A stretch of DNA of 6,402 bases from Acidobacteriota bacterium (GCA_019247865.1 JAFBAJ010000313.1:1-6402), one strand, 5' to 3'. Counted from the first letter of the stretch, positions 1-5,253 are shown. Numbers and translations: made by a program. Notes: generated by a model from the letters alone, not told the origin.

Positions 1-1
1 G

Positions 2-181
2 ACGCTCTCTCCTTTAGACCCTGCGCGGGCGGCCTCGTATAAATTGCTCAACAGCCATCTGGCCGCGATGCCTGTGACCGGACGGGAGGGGAAATTGCTC
101 GGCCTCCTGACGGTGGATGCGGCCGTCGCGCAGGTCGCGCCGCGCAACTGGACTTCGCAGGCTCCGAGGATCTTTTCATGA
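2..181 (+). CDS. C-terminal end of a CBS-domain protein (MgtE-N/CBS type), partial
   Basis: An open frame enters from the left edge (first full codon at base 2) and runs 59 codons to a TGA at 179-181. The translated tail includes MPVTGREGKLLGLLTVDAAV, the typical end of a CBS domain: a small-residue/PV strand, a D/GREGKLLG turn, then the LTVDxxV strand-helix. It closes with VAPRNWTSQAPRIFS. A CBS end followed by a 'xPxxW' tail recalls the soluble MgtE-N/CBS proteins often found beside divalent-cation transporter genes. CBS pairs bind adenine nucleotides or Mg2+ and gate transporters such as MgtE. The stop overlaps the next start (ATGA, 178-181), so the two genes are probably translationally coupled, and a regulatory or accessory role for the transporter is likely. 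The N-terminal domains lie outside the window, so the MgtE-N assignment is inference. The CBS call itself is fairly firm. Confidence 0.7.
   Translation, partial: TLSPLDPARAASYKLLNSHLAAMPVTGREGKLLGLLTVDAAVAQVAPRNWTSQAPRIFS
166..170 (+). promoter_or_regulatory. Shine-Dalgarno of the Nramp-type gene
   Basis: GAGGA lies 7 nt before the ATG at 178, inside the last codons of the upstream CBS gene. It supports this start and, with the ATGA overlap, coupled translation. The other clear gene starts in the window lack such a sequence. Confidence 0.7.
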
Positions 182-1554
182 GCCGGCAACCCGCGCCCGA
201 AGGGCTTGAGCCGCTGGAAGCAGTCGAGGCCACTGCGCTCCCGGCGCATCCGCGCCAGATTCAGACGGGCCTGCGTCTCAACATACGCGGGCGCAGCGTC
301 CGCCTGCGCGGCCTCAGACGCAGACCGCGCGGATTGCTGCGCTGGCTCGTGATTCTGGGGCCGGGGCTCATCGCGGCCTCCGCCGGAAACGATGCGGGCG
401 GCATCGCGACCTACAGCTCGGCCGGAGCGAAGTACGGTTACAGCCTGATCTGGGTGATGGTCATCATCACCGTCTCGCTCGCCATCGTGCAGGAGATGTG
501 CGCGCGGCTCGGAGCAGCGACGGGGCGCGGCCTGCTCGATCTGATCCGCGAGCGGTTCGGCATCGGCTGGGCGCTCTTCGCCGTGACGGTAATCATGATC
601 GCCAACGGCGGGCTGGTGGTGAGCGAGTTCGTCGGCATCGGCGCGGCGGTCGAGCTGCTCGGCATCAGCAAGTATCTGGCGGTGCCTGTGGCGGCGGCGC
701 TGCTCTGGTATCTGGTCATCTTCGGCTCTTATGATTGGGTCGAGCGAGTCTTTCTCCTGATGACGCTCGTCTTCTTCGCCTATCCGATCGCGGCCATCAT
801 GGCCCGGCCGCACTGGGGCGAAGTGGCTTCCGGGGCTTTCATTCCCAAGCTGCACGCGGACTCGGAATATATCTTTCTGCTCGTCGGACTGCTGGGCACG
901 ACCATCACGCCGTACATGCAGCTCTTTCAGCAAAGCTCTGTCGTCGAGCGCGGCGCGGCGCGGCGGCACTACGGCCCTGAGCGGATAGACGCCTACGCGG
1001 GCTCAGTCTTTTCCAACCTGATGTCGATCTCGATGATCGTCGCGACGGCGGCGACGCTCTACGTGCTGGGGCAGCATAAGGTGGAGACGGCCGCCGACGC
1101 CGCGCGCGCGCTGGAGCCGGTCGTCGGGAGCGCGGCCAAAGCGCTCTTCGGCGTCGGCCTGCTGGGCGCGTCGCTCCTGGCCGGAGCCGTGCTGCCGCTC
1201 GCGACTTCGTATGCCGTCAGCGAAGCGTTCGGGATTCCGAAAGGCGTCAACCTGGACTTTCGCCGCGCGAAGATCTTTTTCGGCCTCTTTACGTTTTTAA
1301 TCATCTTCGGAGCCGGGCTGGCGCTCGTCCCCGGCGTGCCCGTGATCCAGCTGCTCGTCGGCATACAGGTGCTCAACGGAGTCCTGTTGCCGATCATCCT
1401 GGTCTTTATCCTGCTGCTCATCAACGACAAGCGCCTGACGGGAGAACTCAGGAACACTCGCCTCTACAACATCCTCGGCTGGGGCACCTTCGCTCTAATT
1501 ACCTTCGCCGTCGTCGTCATGCTCGGCAGCCAGGTGCTGGCGTTGTTTAGATAA
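178..1554 (+). CDS. Nramp-superfamily divalent metal transporter with altered metal site (NRMT-like, probable Mg2+ transport)
   Basis: The 458-residue integral membrane protein has an Arg-rich cytoplasmic N-terminus (about 1-53) and then roughly 11 hydrophobic segments, as usual for Nramp/MntH. TM1 starts with GPGLIAASAGNDAGG (61-75), and TM6 carries GTTITPY (240-246). Aligned to canonical Nramp, the TM1 DPGN motif reads D72-A-G-G75, and the TM6 A-x-x-M-P-H reads T241-T-I-T244-P-Y. The metal-binding Asp is kept, but the Asn and the thioether Met that select transition metals are lost. Loss of this Met and Asn is what is described for Nramp-related magnesium transporters, which take hydrated Mg2+ or Mn2+. 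The overlapping CBS gene upstream fits Mg2+ homeostasis. The start at 178 has a good Shine-Dalgarno at 166-170. A long palindrome follows the stop and may terminate transcription. The superfamily is certain; the substrate is inference. Confidence 0.93.
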   Translation: MSRQPAPEGLEPLEAVEATALPAHPRQIQTGLRLNIRGRSVRLRGLRRRPRGLLRWLVILGPGLIAASAGNDAGGIATYSSAGAKYGYSLIWVMVIITVSLAIVQEMCARLGAATGRGLLDLIRERFGIGWALFAVTVIMIANGGLVVSEFVGIGAAVELLGISKYLAVPVAAALLWYLVIFGSYDWVERVFLLMTLVFFAYPIAAIMARPHWGEVASGAFIPKLHADSEYIFLLVGLLGTTITPYMQLFQQSSVVERGAARRHYGPERIDAYAGSVFSNLMSISMIVATAATLYVLGQHKVETAADAARALEPVVGSAAKALFGVGLLGASLLAGAVLPLATSYAVSEAFGIPKGVNLDFRRAKIFFGLFTFLIIFGAGLALVPGVPVIQLLVGIQVLNGVLLPIILVFILLLINDKRLTGELRNTRLYNILGWGTFALITFAVVVMLGSQVLALFR

Positions 1555-1562
1555 AAACAGGT

Positions 1563-1633
1563 CTCACGCAAAGGCGCAAAGGCGCAAAGAAAGCAAGCAA
1601 ATCTTTCTTTGCGTCTTTGCGCCTTTGCGTGAG
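1563..1633. repeat. Long palindromic intergenic repeat, copy 1 (RCGCAAAG units)
   Basis: Two 31-nt arms (1563-1593 and 1603-1633) flank a 9-nt spacer and pair with a single mismatch. Each arm is built from tandem 8-bp units of the form RCGCAAAG after a CTCAC lead. It fills the convergent gap between the Nramp gene (ends 1554) and rnhB (ends 1643), so it can fold in transcripts from both sides and may act as a bidirectional terminator or mRNA end. A near-identical copy lies at 3674-3751. Repeats of this style are scattered through genomes of several phyla and, when translated, give spurious 'TQRRKDAK'-like peptides. There is no sign of a transposase. Confidence 0.9.
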
Positions 1634-1642
1634 CTTCTTCGT

Positions 1643-2476
1643 TTACTCTTCCTCAAACAGCTCCGCCTGCACCGGGTCGATTCCTAACAACTGCCGGACG
1701 GGAGCGAAGCTGCGGCGATGAATGGGGAGCACGCCGCGCTCTTGCAGTGCGCGATAGTGTGCGGGCGTGCCGTAGCCTTTGTGTGAAGCGAAGTTGTAAC
1801 CCGGATAAAGCTCGTCCATCTCGGCCATGTGCGCGTCGCGCGTCGTCTTGGCGATGATCGAGGCGGCGGCGATGCTCGCCGAGAGGAGGTCGCCGCGGAT
1901 GATGCCGCGTTGCGGCGCGGGGCACTGCGGAATCCTGCGCGCGTCCACGAGGACGAAATCGGGCTGGCTCGCTAATCCTTCGACCGCGCGCCGCATCGCC
2001 AGCAGTCCCGCGTGATAAATATTTATCTCGTCGATCTCTTCGACCGACGCGCGCCCGACCGCCCAGCACACCGCATCGTGTTTGATCTGCGCGGCCATCT
2101 CCTCGCGCCGCGCCGCGTCCAGAATCTTCTTTGAATCGTTGAGGCCGCGCAGCCTGTAATTTTTGGGCAGGATCACCGCGCCCGCCACGACCGGCCCGGC
2201 CAGAGGAGCCATCCCGGCTTCATCAACTCCGGCGATGCGCTCGAAGCCCTGCTCCCACAGCTCCGTCTCGAATTGCAGGAGCTTGCGCAGGCGCAAAGCT
2301 TCGGCACGGCTCCTGCGCAGACGCGCGCGAAGCTGCTTCGCCAGACTCTGCGCGCCGCGCCGCGAGTCTCCGTCCAAAGCCTGCAACAGTCCTTTGGGCA
2401 CACGCGCCAACCCGTCCGCGAAATGCTCCTTCAATTTGCCGAGCGGCAACGCCAGCAGTTCTTCGAGTGATGCCAT
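1643..2476 (-). CDS. rnhB: Ribonuclease HII with N-terminal extension and variant GRG motif
   Basis: The 277-residue enzyme nicks RNA-DNA hybrids at ribonucleotides embedded in DNA, starting ribonucleotide excision repair. The catalytic core begins near residue 80: AGVDEAG supplies Asp85 and Glu86, VDA supplies Asp178, and RGD supplies Asp196. The strongly conserved SIAAASIIAK (201-210), HKGYGT (232-237, with Tyr235 that stacks at the junction ribose) and PIHRRSFAPV (251-260) are intact. The usual GRG motif that reads the RNA-DNA junction is G88-M-A90. Residues 1-75 form a helical, basic extension with DSRRGAQSL, similar in place to the extension of Bacillus-type RNase HII (about 255 residues), while the E. 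coli enzyme is near 200. The ATG at 2476 has no Shine-Dalgarno, but a promoter-like pair lies just upstream. It is divergent from the aminotransferase and convergent with the Nramp gene. Identity is very secure. Confidence 0.97.
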   Translation of the reverse strand: MASLEELLALPLGKLKEHFADGLARVPKGLLQALDGDSRRGAQSLAKQLRARLRRSRAEALRLRKLLQFETELWEQGFERIAGVDEAGMAPLAGPVVAGAVILPKNYRLRGLNDSKKILDAARREEMAAQIKHDAVCWAVGRASVEEIDEINIYHAGLLAMRRAVEGLASQPDFVLVDARRIPQCPAPQRGIIRGDLLSASIAAASIIAKTTRDAHMAEMDELYPGYNFASHKGYGTPAHYRALQERGVLPIHRRSFAPVRQLLGIDPVQAELFEEE

Positions 2477-2487
2477 AAGTGAAAGAA

Positions 2488-2515
2488 ATTCTATCAGCTA
2501 TGCGCCGCATCCCAA
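2488..2515 (-). promoter_or_regulatory. Candidate sigma-70-type promoter of rnhB
   Basis: Read on the minus strand, TTGGGA (2515-2510, 4 of 6 to the -35 consensus) and TAGAAT (2493-2488, 5 of 6 to the -10 consensus) are separated by 16 bp. Transcription would start near 2481, leaving only about 5 nt before the ATG at 2476, which fits the absence of a Shine-Dalgarno. This is inferred from consensus only. Confidence 0.4.
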
Positions 2516-2522
2516 ATTGCCT

Positions 2523-2528
2523 TATGCT
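2523..2528 (+). promoter_or_regulatory. Candidate -10 hexamer of the aminotransferase gene (leaderless start)
   Basis: TATGCT fits the TANNNT form and ends 6 nt before the ATG at 2535, so a start 7 nt downstream would fall on the A of ATG. There is no Shine-Dalgarno and no convincing -35 element. The signal is weak. Confidence 0.25.
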
Positions 2529-2534
2529 ACGTTT

Positions 2535-3659
2535 ATGAATGACGAACTGCGTGCGCTCTTTCCGATCACAAAAGATACCGTCTATCTGAATCACGCGGCC
2601 GTGTCGCCGCCGCCCCTGCCGACCGTCGAAGCCGTCACGTCGCAACTGCGGGACGTGGTCGCCAACGGCTCGCTCAATTATCGCGGCTGGGTCGCGGTCA
2701 AAGAGAATGCACGCCGCCTCGCAGCCGAGATGCTTCATGCGCGCACGGAACAGATAGCCTTCATGCGCAACACTTCGGACGGCTTGTCCACGGTCGCGAA
2801 CGGCCTCAGGTGGAAGCCGGGCGAGAACGTCGTTACCTTTCGCCGTGAGTTCCCGTCGAACATCTATCCCTGGCTGCGCCTGCGCCACGCGCACGGCGTA
2901 GAGGTGCGCATGTGCGAGGAGCGCGGCGGACGCATAGACCTGGATGAATTGATCTCCCTGATAGACGAGCGGACGCGCGTCGTCGCCATCAGTCAGGTGC
3001 AGTACGGCTCCGGCTTTCGCGCAGACCTCGAAAGGCTCGGGCGCGCGGCGCGCAGGGTGGATGCGCTGCTCGTCGTGGACGTGATTCAGGCAATGGGCGT
3101 GCTGCCGACGGATGTCGAAGCGGAGCTGATCGATGTCGCGGCCGGCGCGTGCCACAAGTGGCTGCTCACGCCCGAAGGCATCGGCCTCCTGTATCTCTCG
3201 GACCGCGCGCGCGAGCGCATCGAGCCGACGCTCGTCGGCTGGGTCAGCGTGCCCGCGCCCGAAGACTACGCGAACTTTGAGCAGGACTGGAAGCCGGGCG
3301 CGCTCGCCTGGGAGACGGGGACGGGCGCGACCGCACTCTTTTACGGGCTCGAAGCTTCGTTGCGCCTGCTGGCCGAGACGGGCACGGAGCGCATCGCTTT
3401 GCATCTCGAAGAGCTGACGGACTATCTCTGCGAGCGCCTCAACGGGCGCGATTACGACATCATCAGCTCGCGGCGCAAAGAGGAGAAGTCGCAGATCGTC
3501 TGCATTCAACACCGGGGCGGGCAGACTCCGATGGCGCTCTACGCGCATCTCAAGCGACAGCACATCAACGTCGCGCCGCGCGGCGACCGCCTGCGCATCG
3601 CGCCGCACCTCTACAACATCAGGGAAGAGATGGACGCCCTGGTCGAAGCTCTGCCCTGA
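2535..3659 (+). CDS. Class V aminotransferase-fold PLP-dependent enzyme
   Basis: A 374-residue fold-type I PLP enzyme of the class V group (cysteine desulfurase, isopenicillin-N epimerase and EgtE relatives). Visible landmarks are YLNHAAVSPPP (17-27), NTSDG (79-83, phosphate loop), VDVIQ (181-185, Asp182 for the pyridine nitrogen and Gln185), GACHKWLLTPEG (204-215, Lys208 as the Schiff-base lysine), WETGT (259-263) and RLRIAPHLYN (352-361, Arg354 as the likely carboxylate-binding arginine). The mobile loop that holds the catalytic Cys of SufS/NifS reads HINVAPRGD here with no Cys, so desulfurase activity is unlikely. The substrate cannot be told from sequence. The frame stays open back to 2163 through antisense rnhB, but homology to family N-termini begins at the ATG at 2535, which is the start chosen. 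It has no operon partner: rnhB is divergent, and a palindromic repeat follows the stop. Confidence 0.92.
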   Translation: MNDELRALFPITKDTVYLNHAAVSPPPLPTVEAVTSQLRDVVANGSLNYRGWVAVKENARRLAAEMLHARTEQIAFMRNTSDGLSTVANGLRWKPGENVVTFRREFPSNIYPWLRLRHAHGVEVRMCEERGGRIDLDELISLIDERTRVVAISQVQYGSGFRADLERLGRAARRVDALLVVDVIQAMGVLPTDVEAELIDVAAGACHKWLLTPEGIGLLYLSDRARERIEPTLVGWVSVPAPEDYANFEQDWKPGALAWETGTGATALFYGLEASLRLLAETGTERIALHLEELTDYLCERLNGRDYDIISSRRKEEKSQIVCIQHRGGQTPMALYAHLKRQHINVAPRGDRLRIAPHLYNIREEMDALVEALP

Positions 3660-3673
3660 AGAAGCTCAAACAT

Positions 3674-3751
3674 AAGCTCACGCAAAGGCGCAAAGACGCA
3701 AAGGAAAGCATAAAAGTCTTTCTTTGCGTCTTTGCGCCTTTGCGTGAGCTT
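3674..3751. repeat. Long palindromic intergenic repeat, copy 2 (RCGCAAAG units)
   Basis: The arms at 3674-3708 and 3718-3751 pair over about 34 bp, with one extra base in the left arm, around a 9-nt spacer. The core is the same CTCAC lead plus RCGCAAAG units as copy 1. It fills the convergent gap between the aminotransferase gene (ends 3659) and the methyltransferase gene, and its last base touches the methyltransferase stop codon. Transcripts from both sides could fold it. Confidence 0.9.
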
Positions 3752-4710
3752 TATTTTTTCATCTGCCTGAACGTGTTTCTTTCCCAGAAGACGCCGCCCG
3801 CGTAGCCCTGGATCGCGGGCTCGCGCGCGGCCTGCTCCAGACGCTTTTCCGCGAGGCAGCAGTAGTGCTTGTCTCTCTCGATAGAGACGTGATGCCGTTG
3901 GAGCTTGCGTGCGACGACGGCGGTCGTGCCGGAGCCCGCGAACGGGTCGAGGATGACATCTCCGGCGCTCGTGCTGGCGAGGATGATCTTGGCGAGCAGC
4001 TTTTCCGGCTTCTGCGTCGGATGCGACGTGTTCTCCGGCATAGACCAGAAGGGAACCGTGACATCCGTCCAGAGGTTCGACGGATGCGTCAGGCGAAATC
4101 GGCCCGCCTCCTCGGCCTGCCATTTTTTCGGCTGGCCGTTCTCCGTGTACGGAGCCAGCACGCGGCGCTTGAGCATCACCGCCTCCGTGTTGAAAGTGTA
4201 CGTGTCCGAGACCGTGAAGAACCAGATGTCCTCCGAACAGTTCTTCCAGTTGGCACGCGCCCCGCGCCCCTTCTCGCGCTCCCAGGTGATGCGGTTGCGC
4301 GCCTGAAAATATTTGCTCCCGGCCCTGTGGATCGCCGCCGAGGAGCGCCAGTCGCCGCAGATGTAGACGGAAGCGTCCGGCTTGAGCAGCCTCACGGTCT
4401 GCCCCAGCCAACGGTCGAGCCACTCTTCGTAGCCTTCGAGCGTGAGGCTCTGAAAGCGCCGCCCGTTAAAAGCCTTCGACAGGTTATAGGGCGGGTCTGC
4501 GAAGAGCAGGTCGAACGAATTGTCCGGCAAATATTGGAGCGCCGCCGGCGCATCCTGGCAGATGGTTCTGTCTCGCACGGCTTTGAGCGGAACCTGCGCG
4601 GAGAGACGCACGAGCCGCTTTCTCAAGGCGGCCTCCTCACGAGCTGTGAGGGCTATGGTTCGGTTGCGCGGGGCGCGCGCCCCGTTTCGGGTTACTGTCT
4701 GTTTCGGCAT
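3751..4710 (-). CDS. Beta-class site-specific DNA methyltransferase, probably N6-adenine, orphan in this window
   Basis: A 319-residue S-adenosylmethionine-dependent DNA methyltransferase. Motif IV, ADPPYN (71-76, catalytic DPPY at 72-75), precedes the target-recognition region. The cofactor-binding motif I, LDPFAGSGTT (254-263), comes last, preceded by HPTQKP (230-235). This order defines the beta class, and DPPY points to N6-adenine. The middle segment (CGDWRSS, ITWEREKGRGARANWKN, WSMPENTSHPTQKPEKLLAK) recalls modification methylases of the HindIII type, but that is memory, so no target site is claimed. The start is the ATG at 4710 (MPKQTV); a TTG at 4740 would add 10 residues but lies upstream of the -10-like TAAAAT. 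No restriction endonuclease gene is adjacent: the 3' neighbour is a convergent aminotransferase gene, and about 190 bp without a gene lie upstream. A solitary regulatory or protective role is possible. Confidence 0.93.
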   Translation of the reverse strand: MPKQTVTRNGARAPRNRTIALTAREEAALRKRLVRLSAQVPLKAVRDRTICQDAPAALQYLPDNSFDLLFADPPYNLSKAFNGRRFQSLTLEGYEEWLDRWLGQTVRLLKPDASVYICGDWRSSAAIHRAGSKYFQARNRITWEREKGRGARANWKNCSEDIWFFTVSDTYTFNTEAVMLKRRVLAPYTENGQPKKWQAEEAGRFRLTHPSNLWTDVTVPFWSMPENTSHPTQKPEKLLAKIILASTSAGDVILDPFAGSGTTAVVARKLQRHHVSIERDKHYCCLAEKRLEQAAREPAIQGYAGGVFWERNTFRQMKK

Positions 4711-4717
4711 AGCCCGG

Positions 4718-4723
4718 ATTTTA
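4718..4723 (-). promoter_or_regulatory. Candidate -10 hexamer of the methyltransferase gene (leaderless start)
   Basis: On the minus strand TAAAAT (5 of 6 to consensus) ends 7 nt before the ATG at 4710. A transcript starting at the usual distance would begin at or next to the ATG. There is no Shine-Dalgarno and no good -35, and the hexamer is the main reason to prefer 4710 over the upstream TTG. Confidence 0.35.
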
Positions 4724-4761
4724 GCAGAGGCCGGAAGCAAGCGAGCGATTTTCGTTCAACA

Positions 4762-4778
4762 GTACACTCCGATTGTAC
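4762..4778. promoter_or_regulatory. 17-bp palindrome, possible activator or operator site
   Basis: GTACA and TGTAC half-sites are separated by 7 bp with perfect symmetry. The centre is about 156 bp upstream of the predicted sigma-54 start (near 4926), within the usual range for a bacterial enhancer-binding protein site. It also overlaps TACAAT, a -10-like hexamer facing the methyltransferase gene about 60 bp away, so it could instead be that gene's operator. A single short palindrome is weak evidence by itself. Confidence 0.3.
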
Positions 4779-4867
4779 GAAAGCTATACGACTTCGGCTC
4801 CGGCTTGGATTTGTACGTGATCGCGCAGAAAGAGCTCTAAAACCATTTTTACTGAGCAAATGCGCGA

Positions 4868-4893
4868 ACTTCGTGGCCTTCTCCGGCCGAAGT
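4868..4893. repeat. Inverted repeat just upstream of the sigma-54 promoter
   Basis: ACTTC-(GT)-GGCC pairs with GGCCGAAGT across a 6-nt loop, giving 9 pairs with a 2-nt bulge. It spans roughly -58 to -33 relative to the predicted start. It could be a protein-binding site, or a hairpin that stops read-through from upstream, although no U-tract follows. Confidence 0.35.
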
Positions 4894-4899
4894 GCTTAT

Positions 4900-4915
4900 T
4901 GGCACGGCCATTGCA
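4900..4915 (+). promoter_or_regulatory. Sigma-54 (RpoN) -24/-12 promoter
   Basis: TGGCACG, 4 bp, then TTGCA is a full match to the consensus TGGCACG-N4-TTGCW. The invariant GG (4901-4902) and GC (4913-4914) doublets are 12 bp apart, as required. The -12 element places the start near A4926. No coding region follows on this strand; the next element is the multi-hairpin RNA ending at 5242. Sigma-54 promoters need an ATP-driven activator bound upstream, for which the palindrome at 4762-4778 is a candidate site. Confidence 0.75.
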
Positions 4916-4925
4916 CAGATAGGAA

Positions 4926-5242
4926 ACGAGAAAATACGAATAGGGTACATAAGGGTAAATCGGGTCAGGCTTAGAGACAGCAGTGAGTGGTAGGCTTTGG
5001 GGGAGGTCTTCCTCTCATTTGAAAAGCAGAACGGTGGCCCTCTCGGGGGAACGGGGTCGCAAGTGAAGCAAAGCAGTCTCGGGCATAAGTTGCTGGGTTG
5101 CTGGTCGGCGTCCTGAAAGGGCTTGGGGGAGCCCGACAGGAAGACCAGCAACCCGCAAACTTTCCAACGAACAAGGGGTAGGGAATAAAAAATTTGAGCG
5201 GCGACGTCTTTGGGGGAAGACATCGCCGCTCAAATTTTTTTT
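4926..5242 (+). ncRNA. Candidate sigma-54-dependent small RNA with four GGGGG-loop hairpins
   Basis: The predicted transcript is about 317 nt, from the sigma-54 start to the terminator U-tract, with no ATG on this strand. Hairpin 1 (4982-5019) has 14 pairs with two U-U mismatches and loop UGGGGG (4998-5003). Hairpin 2 (5034-5060) has a stem with several G-U pairs and a C-C mismatch, and loop CGGGGGA (5044-5050). Hairpin 3 (5088-5161) has an outer stem of about 18 bp with single-base bulges, a 4/1 internal loop, 5 bp, a 3/2 internal loop, then GGGCU/AGCCC around loop UGGGGG (5124-5129). Hairpin 4 (5187-5242) is the terminator, again with loop UGGGGG (5211-5216). Each loop is closed by a U-A pair. 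The 5' part (4926-4981) looks unpaired and has GGGUA twice. The repeated G5 loop suggests a multivalent RNA, either pairing with C-rich targets or presenting GGA sites to a CsrA/Rsm-type protein. I do not recognise a known family. Expression is inferred. Confidence 0.6.
5187..5242. terminator. Strong bidirectional Rho-independent terminator
   Basis: A 24-bp stem (5187-5210 with 5217-5240) closes a 6-nt UGGGGG loop. The only imperfection is C5205/A5222, a mismatch in the + transcript but a G-U wobble in the - transcript. Eight T's (5235-5242) end the + side, and six U's (from 5192-5187) end the - side. It serves the L,D-transpeptidase gene, whose stop is 11 bp away, and the proposed small RNA on the other strand. 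Confidence 0.9.
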
Positions 5243-5253
5243 GTGCTCCGAAA

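Larger units (their letters stand above)
4741..4899. other. Upstream regulatory stretch without a gene
   Basis: There is no convincing reading frame. The + frame that ends at 4840 is only the tail of a shadow of the methyltransferase gene. The stretch holds the GTACA/TGTAC palindrome (4762-4778) and a second inverted repeat (4868-4893), and ends at the sigma-54 promoter. It probably serves both the methyltransferase start on the minus strand and the small-RNA promoter on the plus strand. Confidence 0.5.

Noticed and set aside
1563..1633. CRISPR array or transposon end
   Set aside because: The repeats are arms of one palindrome built from 8-bp units with no spacers, and no transposase or target duplication is visible.
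2163..2534. Upstream extension of the aminotransferase frame across antisense rnhB
   Set aside because: The added 124 residues are low-complexity Ser/Arg-rich sequence typical of antisense reading. Family homology begins at the ATG at 2535.
2223..3608. 461-codon minus-strand frame opposite the aminotransferase gene
   Set aside because: A long antisense frame caused by high GC; it has no domain signature, and the plus strand encodes clear PLP-enzyme motifs.
3611..4423. Minus-strand frame reading TQRRKDAKK and APLREL-type peptides
   Set aside because: These peptides are translations of the palindromic repeat at 3674-3751. The rest is a shadow of the methyltransferase.
3865..4974. 369-codon plus-strand frame opposite the methyltransferase
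   Set aside because: It is antisense to a gene with intact methyltransferase motifs and continues across the regulatory region and sigma-54 promoter; no protein family is recognisable.
4983..5063. Short GTG-started + strand frame of about 27 codons inside the RNA
   Set aside because: It has no Shine-Dalgarno and its codons are dictated by hairpins 1 and 2, so there is no support for a peptide.
4849..5223. A 124-codon minus-strand frame starting in the terminator loop region
   Set aside because: It begins inside the terminator hairpin of the L,D-transpeptidase gene, has no ribosome binding site, shows no recognisable motif, and is explained by the stems of the proposed RNA.
4926..5242. Known housekeeping RNAs (tmRNA, RNase P RNA, SRP RNA, 6S RNA)
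   Set aside because: I looked for their conserved cores (the tmRNA ends, the RNase P GAGGAAAGUCC segment, the SRP GGAA-loop domain) and did not find them. 6S is also a poor fit, as the layout is four separate hairpins rather than one long bulged stem.
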